DNA from: Halioglobus japonicus
Lineage (GTDB): Bacteria > Pseudomonadota > Gammaproteobacteria > Pseudomonadales > Halieaceae
DNA: 64,000 nucleotides
NCBI GenBank assembly: GCA_902705825.1
Contig: CACSIL010000034.1
Span: forward strand, 222,075 to 286,074
Reading direction: 5' to 3'
The translations under genes were made by a program, and so were the position numbers. The notes under the pieces were generated by a model. The model was not told the origin of the DNA. It searched no databases and saw nothing but the letters and a program-made list of their open reading frames with translations. This document shows positions 9,661 to 18,172 of the stretch, piece by piece (position 1 is the first letter of the stretch; each line of letters opens with the position of its first letter).

Positions 9661-10640
9661 TACGCCGTCGGGAAACACCAAAGCGCAAGCAGAGCACCCG
9701 CTCCAGTCGAACGGGAGTGCTGAACCAACTCGCGGCCTGGTTACAACACCATCGACTTTCTGCGGCTGACAGCCTGATGCGCGTTATCGAAAGCCCCGCT
9801 GCCTCCCTGCTGACATGGCTGGTTATCGGTATTGCGTTGGCTCTGCCTGTTGGCCTGAATGTGGCGCTGGATAATGTGAGTCAGGTGAGCAACGGCTGGG
9901 ATAGCCCTGCGCAAATTTCGCTATTTTTGCAAGATGGTGCGGCCGACGACGCGGTACGAGAGCTCGAGGCGGAATTGGCAGCGCGGCAGGATGTGACGGC
10001 GTCGCGGTTTATTTCGCGCGAAGAAGCATTGGAAGAGTTTCGTGAGCTCTCCGGGTTTGCGGATGTGTTGGCCAACTTAGAGGAAAACCCGCTGCCGAAC
10101 CTCGTCTTGGTGACGCCTGAGGCCACGCTTGATGAGCCCGCCGTGCTCGCATTGCGCGCCGAGCTGGAGGAGCACAGCGATATCGCAGAGGCGGTGCTGG
10201 ACATGGAGTGGCTGCAGCGCCTCAACACATTGATGGAACTCAGTCGGCGCATCGTTCTGGCGGTGGGCGGTATGCTGGTCATCGGTGTGCTGTTGATCCT
10301 GGGTAATACGATTCGTCTGGCGATTGAGAGCCGGCGCGATGAAATCGTCATTGTTAAGCTGGTCGGTGGCAGTAACGGTTTTGTGCGGCGTCCATTTTTG
10401 TACACGGGCTTGTGGTATGGCGTGGGCGGGGGCGTGCTGGCGGCCATTCTGGTGTCGGGAGCGCTGTGGTTTCTCGAGGAACCGATTGCTAATCTGGCGT
10501 TGCTTTACGAAAGCGCTTTCTACCTGAGCGGGCTGGGAGTGATGGGCGCATTGAACCTGGTTATTCTCGGCGGCTTGCTTGGGCTCGGCGGTGCATGGCT
10601 CGCAGTTTCGCGACATCTGGTTCATATCGAGCCTCAATAG
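9657..10640 (+). CDS. ftsX: Cell division permease-like protein FtsX
   Basis: 327 residues, membrane partner of FtsE. A basic cytoplasmic N-terminus is followed by a transmembrane segment about 47-70, a periplasmic domain of roughly 125 residues, and three further transmembrane segments (about 199-223, 253-275 and 288-316). It starts with GTG, overlapping the ftsE stop by four bases (GTGA). Last gene of the operon. An AT-rich stretch then leads to rpoH, including an inverted repeat (GCTTATA at 10653-10659, TATAAGC at 10668-10674). Confidence 0.95.
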   Translation: MIRRRETPKRKQSTRSSRTGVLNQLAAWLQHHRLSAADSLMRVIESPAASLLTWLVIGIALALPVGLNVALDNVSQVSNGWDSPAQISLFLQDGAADDAVRELEAELAARQDVTASRFISREEALEEFRELSGFADVLANLEENPLPNLVLVTPEATLDEPAVLALRAELEEHSDIAEAVLDMEWLQRLNTLMELSRRIVLAVGGMLVIGVLLILGNTIRLAIESRRDEIVIVKLVGGSNGFVRRPFLYTGLWYGVGGGVLAAILVSGALWFLEEPIANLALLYESAFYLSGLGVMGALNLVILGGLLGLGGAWLAVSRHLVHIEPQ

Positions 10641-10717
10641 ACCTCTACCTTGGCTTATACTATTTTTTATAAGCTATTGATATATAAAGAATAAATATAG
10701 TCATTTTCGATCGAGCT

Positions 10718-10743
10718 GAACTTTTATAAAATTAGCACTCTAA
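10718..10743 (+). promoter_or_regulatory. Predicted sigma-E/AlgU-type promoter of rpoH
   Basis: GAACTT at 10718-10723, a 15-base spacer and TCTAA at 10739-10743 match the extracytoplasmic sigma-E/AlgU consensus (GAACTT then TCtgA/TCAAA). rpoH in E. coli and in Pseudomonas has a promoter of this class, which supports the call. The -10 lies inside the first arm and spacer of the CIRCE element, so HrcA binding would block it. Confidence 0.55.
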
Positions 10744-10758
10744 TGTATTGAGTGCTAA
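10732..10758 (+). promoter_or_regulatory. CIRCE element (HrcA operator) upstream of rpoH
   Basis: TTAGCACTC at 10732-10740, nine bases, then GAGTGCTAA at 10750-10758. This is letter for letter the CIRCE consensus TTAGCACTC-N9-GAGTGCTAA, the operator of the heat-shock repressor HrcA. It ends 32 bases before the rpoH start codon. It implies that an hrcA gene exists elsewhere in the genome and that rpoH is one of its targets. Confidence 0.93.
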
Positions 10759-10790
10759 AATCGGCACCGGTTATTAAGAGGGTCCAAACA

Positions 10791-11645
10791 ATGACAAAGA
10801 GCTTGATGCCTATCGATCAGATGGTGCCGGGAGCCAATCTGCCGGCCTATGTGCAGGCGGTTAGCAGCATTCCGATACTCAGCATCGAACGTGAACGCGA
10901 GTTGGCAGAAGATCTTTATTACAACGAGAATTTGGCGGCGGCGCGCGAATTGGTTATGTCGCACCTGCGCTTTGTCGTGCATATCGCACGCAGCTATTCC
11001 GGCTATGGCCTGGCTGAGGCGGACCTGGTACAGGAAGGCAATGTAGGCCTGATGAAAGCGGTCAAGCGCTTCAACCCCGAGAAGGGGGTACGCCTGGTGT
11101 CGTTTGCGGTACATTGGATCAAAGCGGAAATGCACGAATTTATTCTGCGCAACTGGCGGATTGTGAAAGTCGCGACGACCAAAGCGCAGCGCAAACTGTT
11201 TTTTAATCTGCGCAGTGCCAAAAAGTCGCTGTCCTGGTTGAGCGAAGATGAGGCAAAGGCAATCGCTGACGATTTGGGCGTGGACGTTCAGGAAGTGCAG
11301 CGTATGGAAGGCCGGTTGAGCAGCCGCGATCTCGGCTACGATCTACCCACCAATGCCGACGATGATGAAGCGTGGCAGGCACCCCAGTATTATCTGGAAG
11401 ATCACAGCGCAGACCCGGCGCAGATTCTGGAGTCCAGTGATTGGCAGGACAGCAGCGAGACACAGCTCCACAGCGCGCTGTCTGACCTCGATGAGCGCAG
11501 CCGTGATATTTTGTCGCAGCGCTGGCTGTCCGAGAAAAAATCCACTCTGCACGAGTTGGCTGCTCAGTACGGCGTCTCCGCCGAGCGTATCCGCCAGCTG
11601 GAACAAGGTGCAATGGCGAAGCTGCGAACGGCTATCGCGGTTTAG
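10791..11645 (+). CDS. rpoH: RNA polymerase heat-shock sigma factor RpoH (sigma-32)
   Basis: 284 residues. Directs transcription of chaperone and protease genes. The RpoH box QRKLFFNLR (133-141) distinguishes it from other sigma-70 family members. Region 2 (LRFVVHIARSYSGYGL, DLVQEGNVGLMKAVKRF) and region 4 (ERIRQLEQGAMAKLR) are complete. The ATG at 10791 follows AAGAGGG and gives the usual N-terminus MTKSLMPIDQMVPGANL. A GTG at 10752, inside CIRCE, is in frame but would add an unconserved tail. It follows ftsX, the conserved ftsYEX-rpoH order. Control: CIRCE plus a sigma-E-like promoter upstream. Confidence 0.97.
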   Translation: MTKSLMPIDQMVPGANLPAYVQAVSSIPILSIERERELAEDLYYNENLAAARELVMSHLRFVVHIARSYSGYGLAEADLVQEGNVGLMKAVKRFNPEKGVRLVSFAVHWIKAEMHEFILRNWRIVKVATTKAQRKLFFNLRSAKKSLSWLSEDEAKAIADDLGVDVQEVQRMEGRLSSRDLGYDLPTNADDDEAWQAPQYYLEDHSADPAQILESSDWQDSSETQLHSALSDLDERSRDILSQRWLSEKKSTLHELAAQYGVSAERIRQLEQGAMAKLRTAIAV

Positions 11646-11657
11646 TATCACGATGAC

Positions 11658-11678
11658 GGAGGCGGGTTAACCGCCTCC
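11658..11678 (+). terminator. Hairpin after rpoH, possible weak terminator
   Basis: Perfect 8-base stem GGAGGCGG / CCGCCTCC with loop GTTAA, 12 bases after the rpoH stop. It is followed by CTGTTACAATC rather than a good T run, so it may slow or partly end transcription, or shape the leader of the next gene. Confidence 0.5.
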
Positions 11679-11694
11679 CTGTTACAATCCCCCC

Positions 11695-12072
11695 ATGGCA
11701 AAATTATTTATCACCCTGGCTTCACTCAGCGGCATGCTCGCTGTGCTCTTTGGTGCTTTTGGTGCGCACGCACTCAAGGGCAAACTGGATGACTATGCGC
11801 TGGGCGTCTTTGAGACAGCGGTGCAGTACCATTTCAATCACAGCCTCGCGTTGCTGGCCGTGGGCATCCTCGCACTGAGCCAACCGGATACCGTGCTGCT
11901 AAGAAGCAGTGGCTGGCTGTTCCTGCTCGGTATTGTGATTTTTTCCGGCAGCCTCTACCTATTGAGTCTTACCGGCGTGCGCTGGCTTGGGGCCATCACA
12001 CCGCTGGGAGGGCTGGCCTTTATCGCTGGTTGGGCCTGTCTGGCCGCCACCGGCTGGAAACTGCTGGACTGA
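11695..12072 (+). CDS. DUF423 (YgdD/YwdK-like) small membrane protein
   Basis: 125 residues with four predicted transmembrane helices. The DUF423 signature GAFGAHALKGKLDDYALGVFETAVQYHFNHSLALL is present. Function is unknown for the family. The ATG at 11695 is preceded by a C run and no clear ribosome-binding site. It lies 21 bases before trmB, so the two are probably co-transcribed. Confidence 0.9.
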   Translation: MAKLFITLASLSGMLAVLFGAFGAHALKGKLDDYALGVFETAVQYHFNHSLALLAVGILALSQPDTVLLRSSGWLFLLGIVIFSGSLYLLSLTGVRWLGAITPLGGLAFIAGWACLAATGWKLLD

Positions 12073-12093
12073 TTCGGACGCACTGAGGCTACC

Positions 12094-12780
12094 ATGACGG
12101 ATCTCGAGAAGCGGCAGCGCATACGCAGTTATGTGTTGCGCACGGGTCGTATGACACCGGCGCAGCGCCGCGCATACGATGAGGGCTGGCAGCGCTGGGG
12201 CCTTGAGTACACGCCTGAAGAGCTGGCTATCGACACGGTGTTTGGCCGAACCGGCCCCTGTGTACTGGAGATCGGTTTTGGTATGGGCCAGTCTCTTGCG
12301 GAAATGGCACACTCCAATCCGGGCTCTAATTTTATCGGTATTGAAGTACACCGCCCCGGTGTTGGCAGGCTATTGCACAGTATGGCCGAGCTCGACATCG
12401 ACAATATTCGGGTGTACTGCCACGACGCGGTAGAGATTCTACAAAACTGTATTCCCGATGCATCTCTGGACACAGTCCAGATATTTTTTCCTGATCCCTG
12501 GCATAAAAAACGCCACAACAAGCGTCGCCTGATACAGCCGGAGTTTGTTGCATTGCTGGCCAGCAAGCTGAAGTCGGGTGGGACATTGCACCTTGCTACC
12601 GACTGGGAAGATTATGCGCGCCAGATGATGGCCGTCCTCAGCGGTGCTGACAACTTCTCGAATACTTGCAGCGAGGGTGAGTTTGCTGAGCGGCCAGCAC
12701 ACAGACCACTGACAAAGTTTGAATTGCGCGGTGAACGCCTTGGGCATGGGGTTTGGGATCTGATCTTTTCGCGGGATTGA
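12094..12780 (+). CDS. trmB: tRNA (guanine46-N7)-methyltransferase TrmB
   Basis: 228 residues. Methylates G46 in the variable loop of tRNAs. SAM motif VLEIGFGMGQSLAEMA; catalytic region IFFPDPWHKKRHNKRR with the PDPWHKKRH signature. The N-terminal RIRSYVLRTGRMTPAQRRAYD is typical of proteobacterial TrmB. In Pseudomonas-like genomes trmB sits next to the hemW-rdgB-metWX block; here an islet separates them. Confidence 0.96.
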   Translation: MTDLEKRQRIRSYVLRTGRMTPAQRRAYDEGWQRWGLEYTPEELAIDTVFGRTGPCVLEIGFGMGQSLAEMAHSNPGSNFIGIEVHRPGVGRLLHSMAELDIDNIRVYCHDAVEILQNCIPDASLDTVQIFFPDPWHKKRHNKRRLIQPEFVALLASKLKSGGTLHLATDWEDYARQMMAVLSGADNFSNTCSEGEFAERPAHRPLTKFELRGERLGHGVWDLIFSRD

Positions 12781-12842
12781 GCCCACTGTATATTTGATTT
12801 TGGCTTGCAGAAGCCGAGAGCCAGCCCTGCTATATTGAAGAG

Positions 12843-12930
12843 GGCTTAGCTGAGACTTTTTTAGGAAAAAGCGCGAAACCAAGGTGACAATTGTTAGTAT
12901 GCCAAAGCCGCCCATCGAGGCGGCATTTTT
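12843..12930 (+). ncRNA. Candidate small RNA with its own promoter and intrinsic terminator
   Basis: An extended -10 (TGC TATATT, 12828-12836) lies in the otherwise gene-free stretch after trmB. About 90 bases further on there is a terminator. Between them is a perfect 6-base hairpin (CTTTTT / AAAAAG, 12856-12871, loop TAGG). No -35 at good spacing is seen, which an extended -10 can tolerate. The alternative is that the terminator simply ends trmB transcription. I do not recognise a named RNA family. Confidence 0.3.
12907..12930 (+). terminator. Intrinsic terminator downstream of trmB
   Basis: Stem GCCGCC (12907-12912) / GGCGGC (12919-12924), loop CATCGA, then ATTTTT. It would end trmB transcripts and the candidate small RNA. 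From here to 13362 (about 430 bases) I see no supported gene or signal. Confidence 0.8.
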
Positions 12931-13362
12931 CACAATGAGTGAACCCTACGCTATCGCCAGGTGGACGGGTATGTATGACAATGCCATCGTGGGGTCGTTG
13001 ATCACCAGTGATGATGAAATTATGCAGACTGGGAAAATCCCGCAAGACGTTTTGCATTAATACGCCTCGCAGCAGTGAAATTTAGATCCTGATGAGACAG
13101 GGGTGTCCGGCGGAGGGGCTTCCTCGCTGAGGGCCAAGACTCGTGGCCTATTACAGAAGAGTACAAGATAGATACCTCCTGTCTGTCGCATCCCATTTAT
13201 CTGCAAAAGGCCGTTGGCCCGTCGCGGCTCTCGCTATAACCTGTAAAAGAGCTTCAAGGGATACTTGCATGATAAATACCGATCCACTAACTTGGATCGT
13301 TGGGCTCTGTATGGTTTACGGGGTGATGAGAGCATAAATACGATAATGAGATATTTACTTCG

Positions 13363-14220
13363 ATGAGTCCGATTTATAGGGGTATCTACAAAGCCGGGCA
13401 AGCACTCAGAAAGAGACACTATAAGCTTTTCAGAGCCATTGTTGAAAACCCTTTGGTGAGAAGCATCATTCAGCGGGTGTACGGCAGCAGGATTGTGAGT
13501 GTACAAACACCTGAGTCATACACGCTTGCTATAAACCCTGTTTACCACGGCAACTTTTTGACTACCCAGAGCATTCTTCAGTATGAACCAGAGATGCGGG
13601 CGTTGTTTGAAAACGAGGTGTCTGCTGGAATGGTGGTCTATGACATTGGAGCAAATGTCGGTGTATTCAGCTTACAGTTCTGTCAAATTGTCGGCGAACA
13701 CGGGCAGGTATATGCCTTTGAGCCAGAGGAAAACAACCTTCGCTGTTTACTGCAGACAAAGGTAAGCAATAAGCTTTCGAATCTTGAAGTACACGAAAAA
13801 GGTGTAGGCCAATACACGGAGAATCTGTTTTTTGATCGGCGCGGTGGAGCCATGTCCGGCCGAGTAGTGGATTCCGGCTCGGAGAATACTGAGAACGTCA
13901 CCCAAATGCAGGTCATATCCGTAGACGATTTTGTGTATTCACAAGGAGGCCGGCCGCCTTCACTGATGAAGATCGATGTGGAGGGGAATGAGGTCAAGGT
14001 CATTGATGGCGCATTAAGGACTTTAGAAGAACATCATCCAATCATCATTTGCGAGTTACACCATTCTATCGAGCCGGCGGTAATTGTTATCTACGATGTA
14101 CTAAGTAAGCTCGGCTATCAGTGCTTCGATGTTGATGGGCACAAGCCAAACAAAGATGAGCCTCTCGATAGCTTCGTAAACGTACATCACTTCATCGCAT
14201 TCGCAAATAGAACCGCCTGA
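13363..14220 (+). CDS. FkbM family SAM-dependent methyltransferase
   Basis: 285 residues. The SAM-binding motif VVYDIGANVGVFSLQF is followed by VYAFEPEENN. The FkbM C-terminal signatures SLMKIDVEGNEVKVIDGA and IICELHH are present. Members methylate sugars, peptides or polyketides; the substrate here cannot be told. The gene stands alone, is visibly AT-richer with different codon use from its neighbours (many AAA, ATA, CTT codons), and separates trmB from hemW. It probably arrived by horizontal transfer. It converges with hemW, 13 bases apart. Confidence 0.85.
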   Translation: MSPIYRGIYKAGQALRKRHYKLFRAIVENPLVRSIIQRVYGSRIVSVQTPESYTLAINPVYHGNFLTTQSILQYEPEMRALFENEVSAGMVVYDIGANVGVFSLQFCQIVGEHGQVYAFEPEENNLRCLLQTKVSNKLSNLEVHEKGVGQYTENLFFDRRGGAMSGRVVDSGSENTENVTQMQVISVDDFVYSQGGRPPSLMKIDVEGNEVKVIDGALRTLEEHHPIIICELHHSIEPAVIVIYDVLSKLGYQCFDVDGHKPNKDEPLDSFVNVHHFIAFANRTA

Positions 14221-14233
14221 TTACATAAACTGT

Positions 14234-15379
14234 TTAAAGCGCATCTGCAAAAAACTCAGCAACAACACTATCCAGAAAACGTCGGCCAAGGTCTGTCGTT
14301 TTGACGATATCTCTTTCGCAGTTCAACAGCCCCCGTTGTTGTAGCAACTCTAACTGAGGCGTCAACACAGAAGCATCCAACCCCGTTGCTGAGACAAATC
14401 GCGATAACGTAAATCCGTCATTCAGCCTCAACGCATTCATCATGAACTCACCAGTAAGCTCGCCCTGTTCCAGCGTTCGACCAGTGCTGATGAAGTTGCC
14501 TGGTTCGGCTGCCATATAGTCTTGCGGCTGCCTGCGTTTGGCAAAACGCTGGATACTTCCGTCTGTATTGGTGATCTTGCCGTGTGCGCCAGCACCTATG
14601 CCGAGGTAATCACCAAACGACCAGTAGTTCGTATTATGGCGGCAGTTAAAGCCGGGCTTGCTGTAGGCGGAGACCTCATATTGCGCATAGCCATTGCTGG
14701 CCAGCAGTTGTTCACCGCCTTCCTGGATATCGGCCAGTTCATCTTCCACAGGCAATAGTGGTGGGCGCTTGTGAAATACCGTGTTCTGCTCGATGGTCAG
14801 TTGGTACCAGGAAAGGTGTGCCGGCTTACAGGCGATTGCGGCAAGCAGGTCGGCCTCGGCAGCGAGCGCTGTCTGCCCGGGAAGCCCGTGCATCAGGTCT
14901 AGGTTAAAGCTGTCAAAGTTTGCACTGCGTGCGTACTCAATTGCAGCGTGGGCCTGGTCGCTGGTGTGTATACGCCCCAATGCCTGCAGATGGGTGTCGT
15001 TGAAGCTCTGGATGCCAATCGATAGCCGGGTGATACCCGCATCTCTGAAGGCGGCAAATTTATCGGCTTCTGCACTCCCGGGGTTCGCCTCCATCGTTGC
15101 TTCCAGTGTTGGAGCAAACGGCACTCTCTCTGCGATTCCCTGCAACAGCTGCTTAATGGCACTGCCCGAAAACAGGCTGGGCGTGCCACCGCCGATAAAT
15201 AGCGTTTCGATAGCCCGTCCCTGCAAAAAATGCAGATCATCCTGTAGATCCTGCAAAAGCGCGTGGATGTATTGCGTTTGCGGTATGTGACTACTCTCGT
15301 GCGAATTGAAATCGCAGTAGGGACATTTGCGCTCGCACCAGGGTAGGTGGATATACAGCCCCAGCGGAGGCAGCGGCAT
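14234..15379 (-). CDS. hemW: Radical SAM protein HemW (heme chaperone-like)
   Basis: 381 residues, HemN/CPO-III-like family. The 4Fe-4S radical SAM motif is CERKCPYC, with Cys15, Cys19 and Cys22, within YIHLPWCERKCPYCDFNSH. That N-terminal form, and the lack of the longer HemN N-terminus, point to HemW, a heme-binding protein rather than true coproporphyrinogen dehydrogenase. Its ATG shares one base with the rdgB stop (TGATG). Part of the proC-yggT-metX-metW-DUF4426-rdgB-hemW run. Confidence 0.93.
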   Translation of the reverse strand: MPLPPLGLYIHLPWCERKCPYCDFNSHESSHIPQTQYIHALLQDLQDDLHFLQGRAIETLFIGGGTPSLFSGSAIKQLLQGIAERVPFAPTLEATMEANPGSAEADKFAAFRDAGITRLSIGIQSFNDTHLQALGRIHTSDQAHAAIEYARSANFDSFNLDLMHGLPGQTALAAEADLLAAIACKPAHLSWYQLTIEQNTVFHKRPPLLPVEDELADIQEGGEQLLASNGYAQYEVSAYSKPGFNCRHNTNYWSFGDYLGIGAGAHGKITNTDGSIQRFAKRRQPQDYMAAEPGNFISTGRTLEQGELTGEFMMNALRLNDGFTLSRFVSATGLDASVLTPQLELLQQRGLLNCERDIVKTTDLGRRFLDSVVAEFFADAL

Positions 15380-15984
15380 CAGCGCTTACGCAGGGCTTCG
15401 AACAGCAACGCGCTGGCTTTTGCCCGGTGACTGATACGGTTTTTTAGCTCGCGTGGCAGCTCTGCGGAACTACACTGATGGTCCGGGACGTAAAAAAGCG
15501 GGTCGTAACCGAAGCCGTGATCGCCTCTGGGTTCCTGCAGGATAAACCCCTCCCAGCTGGCCTGACACACCAGCGGTGTGGGATCGAGTGCGTGGCGCAT
15601 GTAAACGAGTACACATTGGAATCCGGCACTGCGTTGTGGTTCGGGTGTGTCGCGCAACTCCTCCAACAAGCGCGCGTTGTTGCCCTCATCTCCCGCGCCT
15701 GAATAGCGGGCGGAGTAAATGCCGGGGGCACCATTGAGAAAATCCACTTCCAGGCCGGAGTCGTCTGCTATCGCCGGTAAGCCGCTATGCTCCGCTGCGG
15801 CCCGCGCTTTGATGATGGCGTTTTCGACAAAGCTCAGGCCGTTCTCTTCCACTTCGGGCACGTTGAATTCGGACTGTGGTGCGAGTGCGACACCAAGTGG
15901 CGCGAGTACCTCACCGAGCTCTCGCAACTTGCCGGCATTGCCGCTGGCCAGCACTACGGTTTGCTTGTGCGCGGAATCTATCAT
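15379..15984 (-). CDS. rdgB: RdgB/HAM1 non-canonical purine NTP pyrophosphatase
   Basis: 201 residues. Hydrolyses dITP, ITP and XTP to monophosphates to keep them out of DNA. Substrate loop SGNAGK (14-19), then [24 protein letters not shown] and HGFGYDPLF near the C-terminus. The start MIDSAHKQ at 15984 is chosen for family length; the ATG overlaps the stop of the DUF4426 gene by one base (TAATG). An open extension of 29 codons further upstream would run into that gene. Confidence 0.95.
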   Translation of the reverse strand: MIDSAHKQTVVLASGNAGKLRELGEVLAPLGVALAPQSEFNVPEVEENGLSFVENAIIKARAAAEHSGLPAIADDSGLEVDFLNGAPGIYSARYSGAGDEGNNARLLEELRDTPEPQRSAGFQCVLVYMRHALDPTPLVCQASWEGFILQEPRGDHGFGYDPLFYVPDHQCSSAELPRELKNRISHRAKASALLFEALRKR

Positions 15985-16424
15985 TATTCGATATAGAGCT
16001 GATGCTTGAACTTGAATGTATAGGTTTGCTGCGCGCCGGTAGGTCTGAAATCGATTTCGAAAAAGCGCCATTCTTCATTGATAAAAGCGAACTCTGCGAT
16101 GTAGTAAATGGCCTGGCCCTCGCGAATTTCCCTGAATTCCAATGCCTGATTCTGTATCAGGTCCCAGGTACTGCCCTGCAAGTCCATCGCGCGGGGTTCA
16201 CTGCCTTCGGCCAGGTTTTCCCGCACCGCCAGATTGAGGATTGCGCGCTTCTCGCCGCGGGTGATGCCGTAGGTCTCGGCAATTTTTGGATCAAGAAAAG
16301 TGGTATTGACGACACTGTAGTGCAGCTCATATGGGCCGAAGGTCTCCGACTGCTGCGCCTGAGCTGTGCTGGCCAGAAGCGGAAGAAGCAGCATAAAAAT
16401 AAAAGTGTGGGCACAGATACGCAT
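15984..16424 (-). CDS. DUF4426 exported protein
   Basis: 146 residues with a signal peptide ([23 protein letters not shown], then QQSE). The remainder matches the DUF4426 type: [25 protein letters not shown], with alternating beta strands to the end. It is conserved between metW and rdgB in several gammaproteobacteria, with no assigned function. Starts one base after the metW stop and overlaps rdgB by one base, so it is translationally coupled on both sides. Confidence 0.85.
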   Translation of the reverse strand: MRICAHTFIFMLLLPLLASTAQAQQSETFGPYELHYSVVNTTFLDPKIAETYGITRGEKRAILNLAVRENLAEGSEPRAMDLQGSTWDLIQNQALEFREIREGQAIYYIAEFAFINEEWRFFEIDFRPTGAQQTYTFKFKHQLYIE

Positions 16425-16425
16425 A

Positions 16426-17016
16426 TTATCGGGTAATCCTGTAGATCGCCGTTGTGGCGAAAAGGTTGGGCCATTTGTTGGAGAGCATAGGCTTGTCTCC
16501 GGTTTCTCCGACGACTTCTCTGGAGACGATCCGAATATCCTTGGCCAGACACAGGTCTTCGAAATCCTTCACTGTACAGAAATGGATATTGGGCGTGTTG
16601 TACCAGGTATAGGGCATAAAACTGGATACCGGCATATGGCCCTGCAGACCCAGCATCAGGCGACAGCGCCAGTGGCCGAAATTGGGGAAGGTGACAATTC
16701 CCTCGCGGCCAATGCGCAGCATCTCATCCAGCACCCGCTCGGGGTATTTCACCGCTTGCAGTGCCAGCGCCAGTACTACGGTGTCGAAACTCTGGTCGGG
16801 GAAATTGGAGAGGCCCTCGTCCATGTCCTGTTCGATAACGTTGATGCCGCGGGAGATAGCGGCGGTAATATAGTCCTGATCTATCTCCAGACCAGTGCCC
16901 CGCACCTGACGCTGGTCGCGCAGGAATTCGAGGAAGACGCCATCGCCGCAACCGAGGTCCAATACCCGTGATTCGGGGGCGATCCAGCGCTGAATATGGG
17001 AGAGGTCCAGGCGCAT
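16426..17016 (-). CDS. metW: Methionine biosynthesis protein MetW
   Basis: 196 residues. Methyltransferase-fold protein always found beside metX; it forms a complex with or activates the homoserine acyltransferase. SAM motif RVLDLGCGDGVFLEFL about 18-33. Its first base is shared with the last base of metX. Confidence 0.94.
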   Translation of the reverse strand: MRLDLSHIQRWIAPESRVLDLGCGDGVFLEFLRDQRQVRGTGLEIDQDYITAAISRGINVIEQDMDEGLSNFPDQSFDTVVLALALQAVKYPERVLDEMLRIGREGIVTFPNFGHWRCRLMLGLQGHMPVSSFMPYTWYNTPNIHFCTVKDFEDLCLAKDIRIVSREVVGETGDKPMLSNKWPNLFATTAIYRITR

Positions 17017-18155
17017 CAGCTTTCGTCCCTTACGCGCAGCATGTAAGCGCGAAACACATCAATATAGCGCGAGATAGGGAGGAGGAACGCATCGTGCCCC
17101 TCTTTGGCCTCTATTTCGGCATAGGTCACCGGCCGGTCTGCCGCGATCAGTGCGTTAACGATTTCGCGGGAGCGTTCGGGTGAGAACCGCCAGTCCGTGG
17201 AGAATGACATCACCAGAAAACTGCACTGGGCGTGACGGAAGGCGGCGACGGGATCATTGTCGTATTCCAGTGCCAGGTCGAAATAATCCAACGCGCGGGT
17301 CATCAGGATGTAGGTGTTGGCGTCAAAACTGCCAGAAAACTGGTTGCCCTGGTGGCGCAGGTAACTCTGTACCTGAAACTCTGCGTTGGAAACCTCACCT
17401 CTATCGAGGCTGCCAGAGCGCAGATCACGCCCGAATTTATTGGCCATGGCATCGTCTGACAGATAGGTGATATGGCCGATCATGCGGGCCAGTGCCAGAC
17501 CGCGAGCCGGTATTGTATTGTGTTCCTGGTAGGCTCCTTCGACAAAATCGGGGTCGGATTCTATCGCCTGACGGGCTACTTCATTGAACGCGATATTCTG
17601 GGCGCTGAGCTTCAACGCGGCGGCAATGACGATGCAGTGCCTGATGCGCTCCGGGTATTCCAGCGACCAGCGCATTGCCTGCATACCGCCGAGGCTGCCG
17701 CCTATCACCGCGGCCCAGCAGTCGACGCCGAGGCGATCTGCCAGACGGGCCTGGCTGTGTACCCAATCGCGCGTGCGCAGCGGAGGAAAATCCGATCCCC
17801 AGGGTTTACCTGTCGCGGAATTGATGGAACTGGGGCCAGTGGAGCCATGACAGCCCCCCAGATTGTTCAGGCACACAACGAAGAAGTGTGTGGTATCTAT
17901 CGGTTTGCCCGGACCAATGCACTCGTCCCACCACCCGGGCTTTTTATCTTCTGCGCTGTGGTAACCCGCCGCGTGATGGTTGCCGCTGAGCGCGTGACAG
18001 ATCAGTACAGCATTGGTGCGTTGCTCGTTCAGCTCACCGTAGGTTTCATACACCAGATCGTAACTCGGCAGTTCGCGACCACAAGCCAGCATGAGCGGCT
18101 CGTCAAAGTGCGCGACCTGTGGTGTGACAATTCCTACAGAATGCTGGCGATTCAT
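17016..18155 (-). CDS. metX: Homoserine O-acyltransferase MetX (probably O-succinyltransferase)
   Basis: 379 residues, alpha/beta hydrolase fold. First committed step of methionine synthesis. Nucleophile Ser154 in [10 protein letters not shown]; the catalytic histidine sits in GHDAFLLP near the C-terminus. Acyl choice cannot be read with certainty. MetX enzymes paired with MetW in gammaproteobacteria have been found to use succinyl-CoA, so O-succinyltransferase is the better guess. Downstream of proC-yggT and coupled to metW. Confidence 0.93.
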   Translation of the reverse strand: MNRQHSVGIVTPQVAHFDEPLMLACGRELPSYDLVYETYGELNEQRTNAVLICHALSGNHHAAGYHSAEDKKPGWWDECIGPGKPIDTTHFFVVCLNNLGGCHGSTGPSSINSATGKPWGSDFPPLRTRDWVHSQARLADRLGVDCWAAVIGGSLGGMQAMRWSLEYPERIRHCIVIAAALKLSAQNIAFNEVARQAIESDPDFVEGAYQEHNTIPARGLALARMIGHITYLSDDAMANKFGRDLRSGSLDRGEVSNAEFQVQSYLRHQGNQFSGSFDANTYILMTRALDYFDLALEYDNDPVAAFRHAQCSFLVMSFSTDWRFSPERSREIVNALIAADRPVTYAEIEAKEGHDAFLLPISRYIDVFRAYMLRVRDES

Positions 18156-18172
18156 TTCTTTAGCTCAACCCT

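Noticed and set aside
10752-10790. Upstream GTG start for rpoH
   Set aside because: It lies in the CIRCE arm, lacks a ribosome site, and adds 13 residues absent from the family.
12898-13059. 53-codon plus-strand frame starting MPKPPIEAAFF
   Set aside because: It starts inside the stem of an intrinsic terminator and has no ribosome site; likely chance.
13143-13337. 64-codon frame before the FkbM gene
   Set aside because: GTG start with no ribosome site and no protein-like character.
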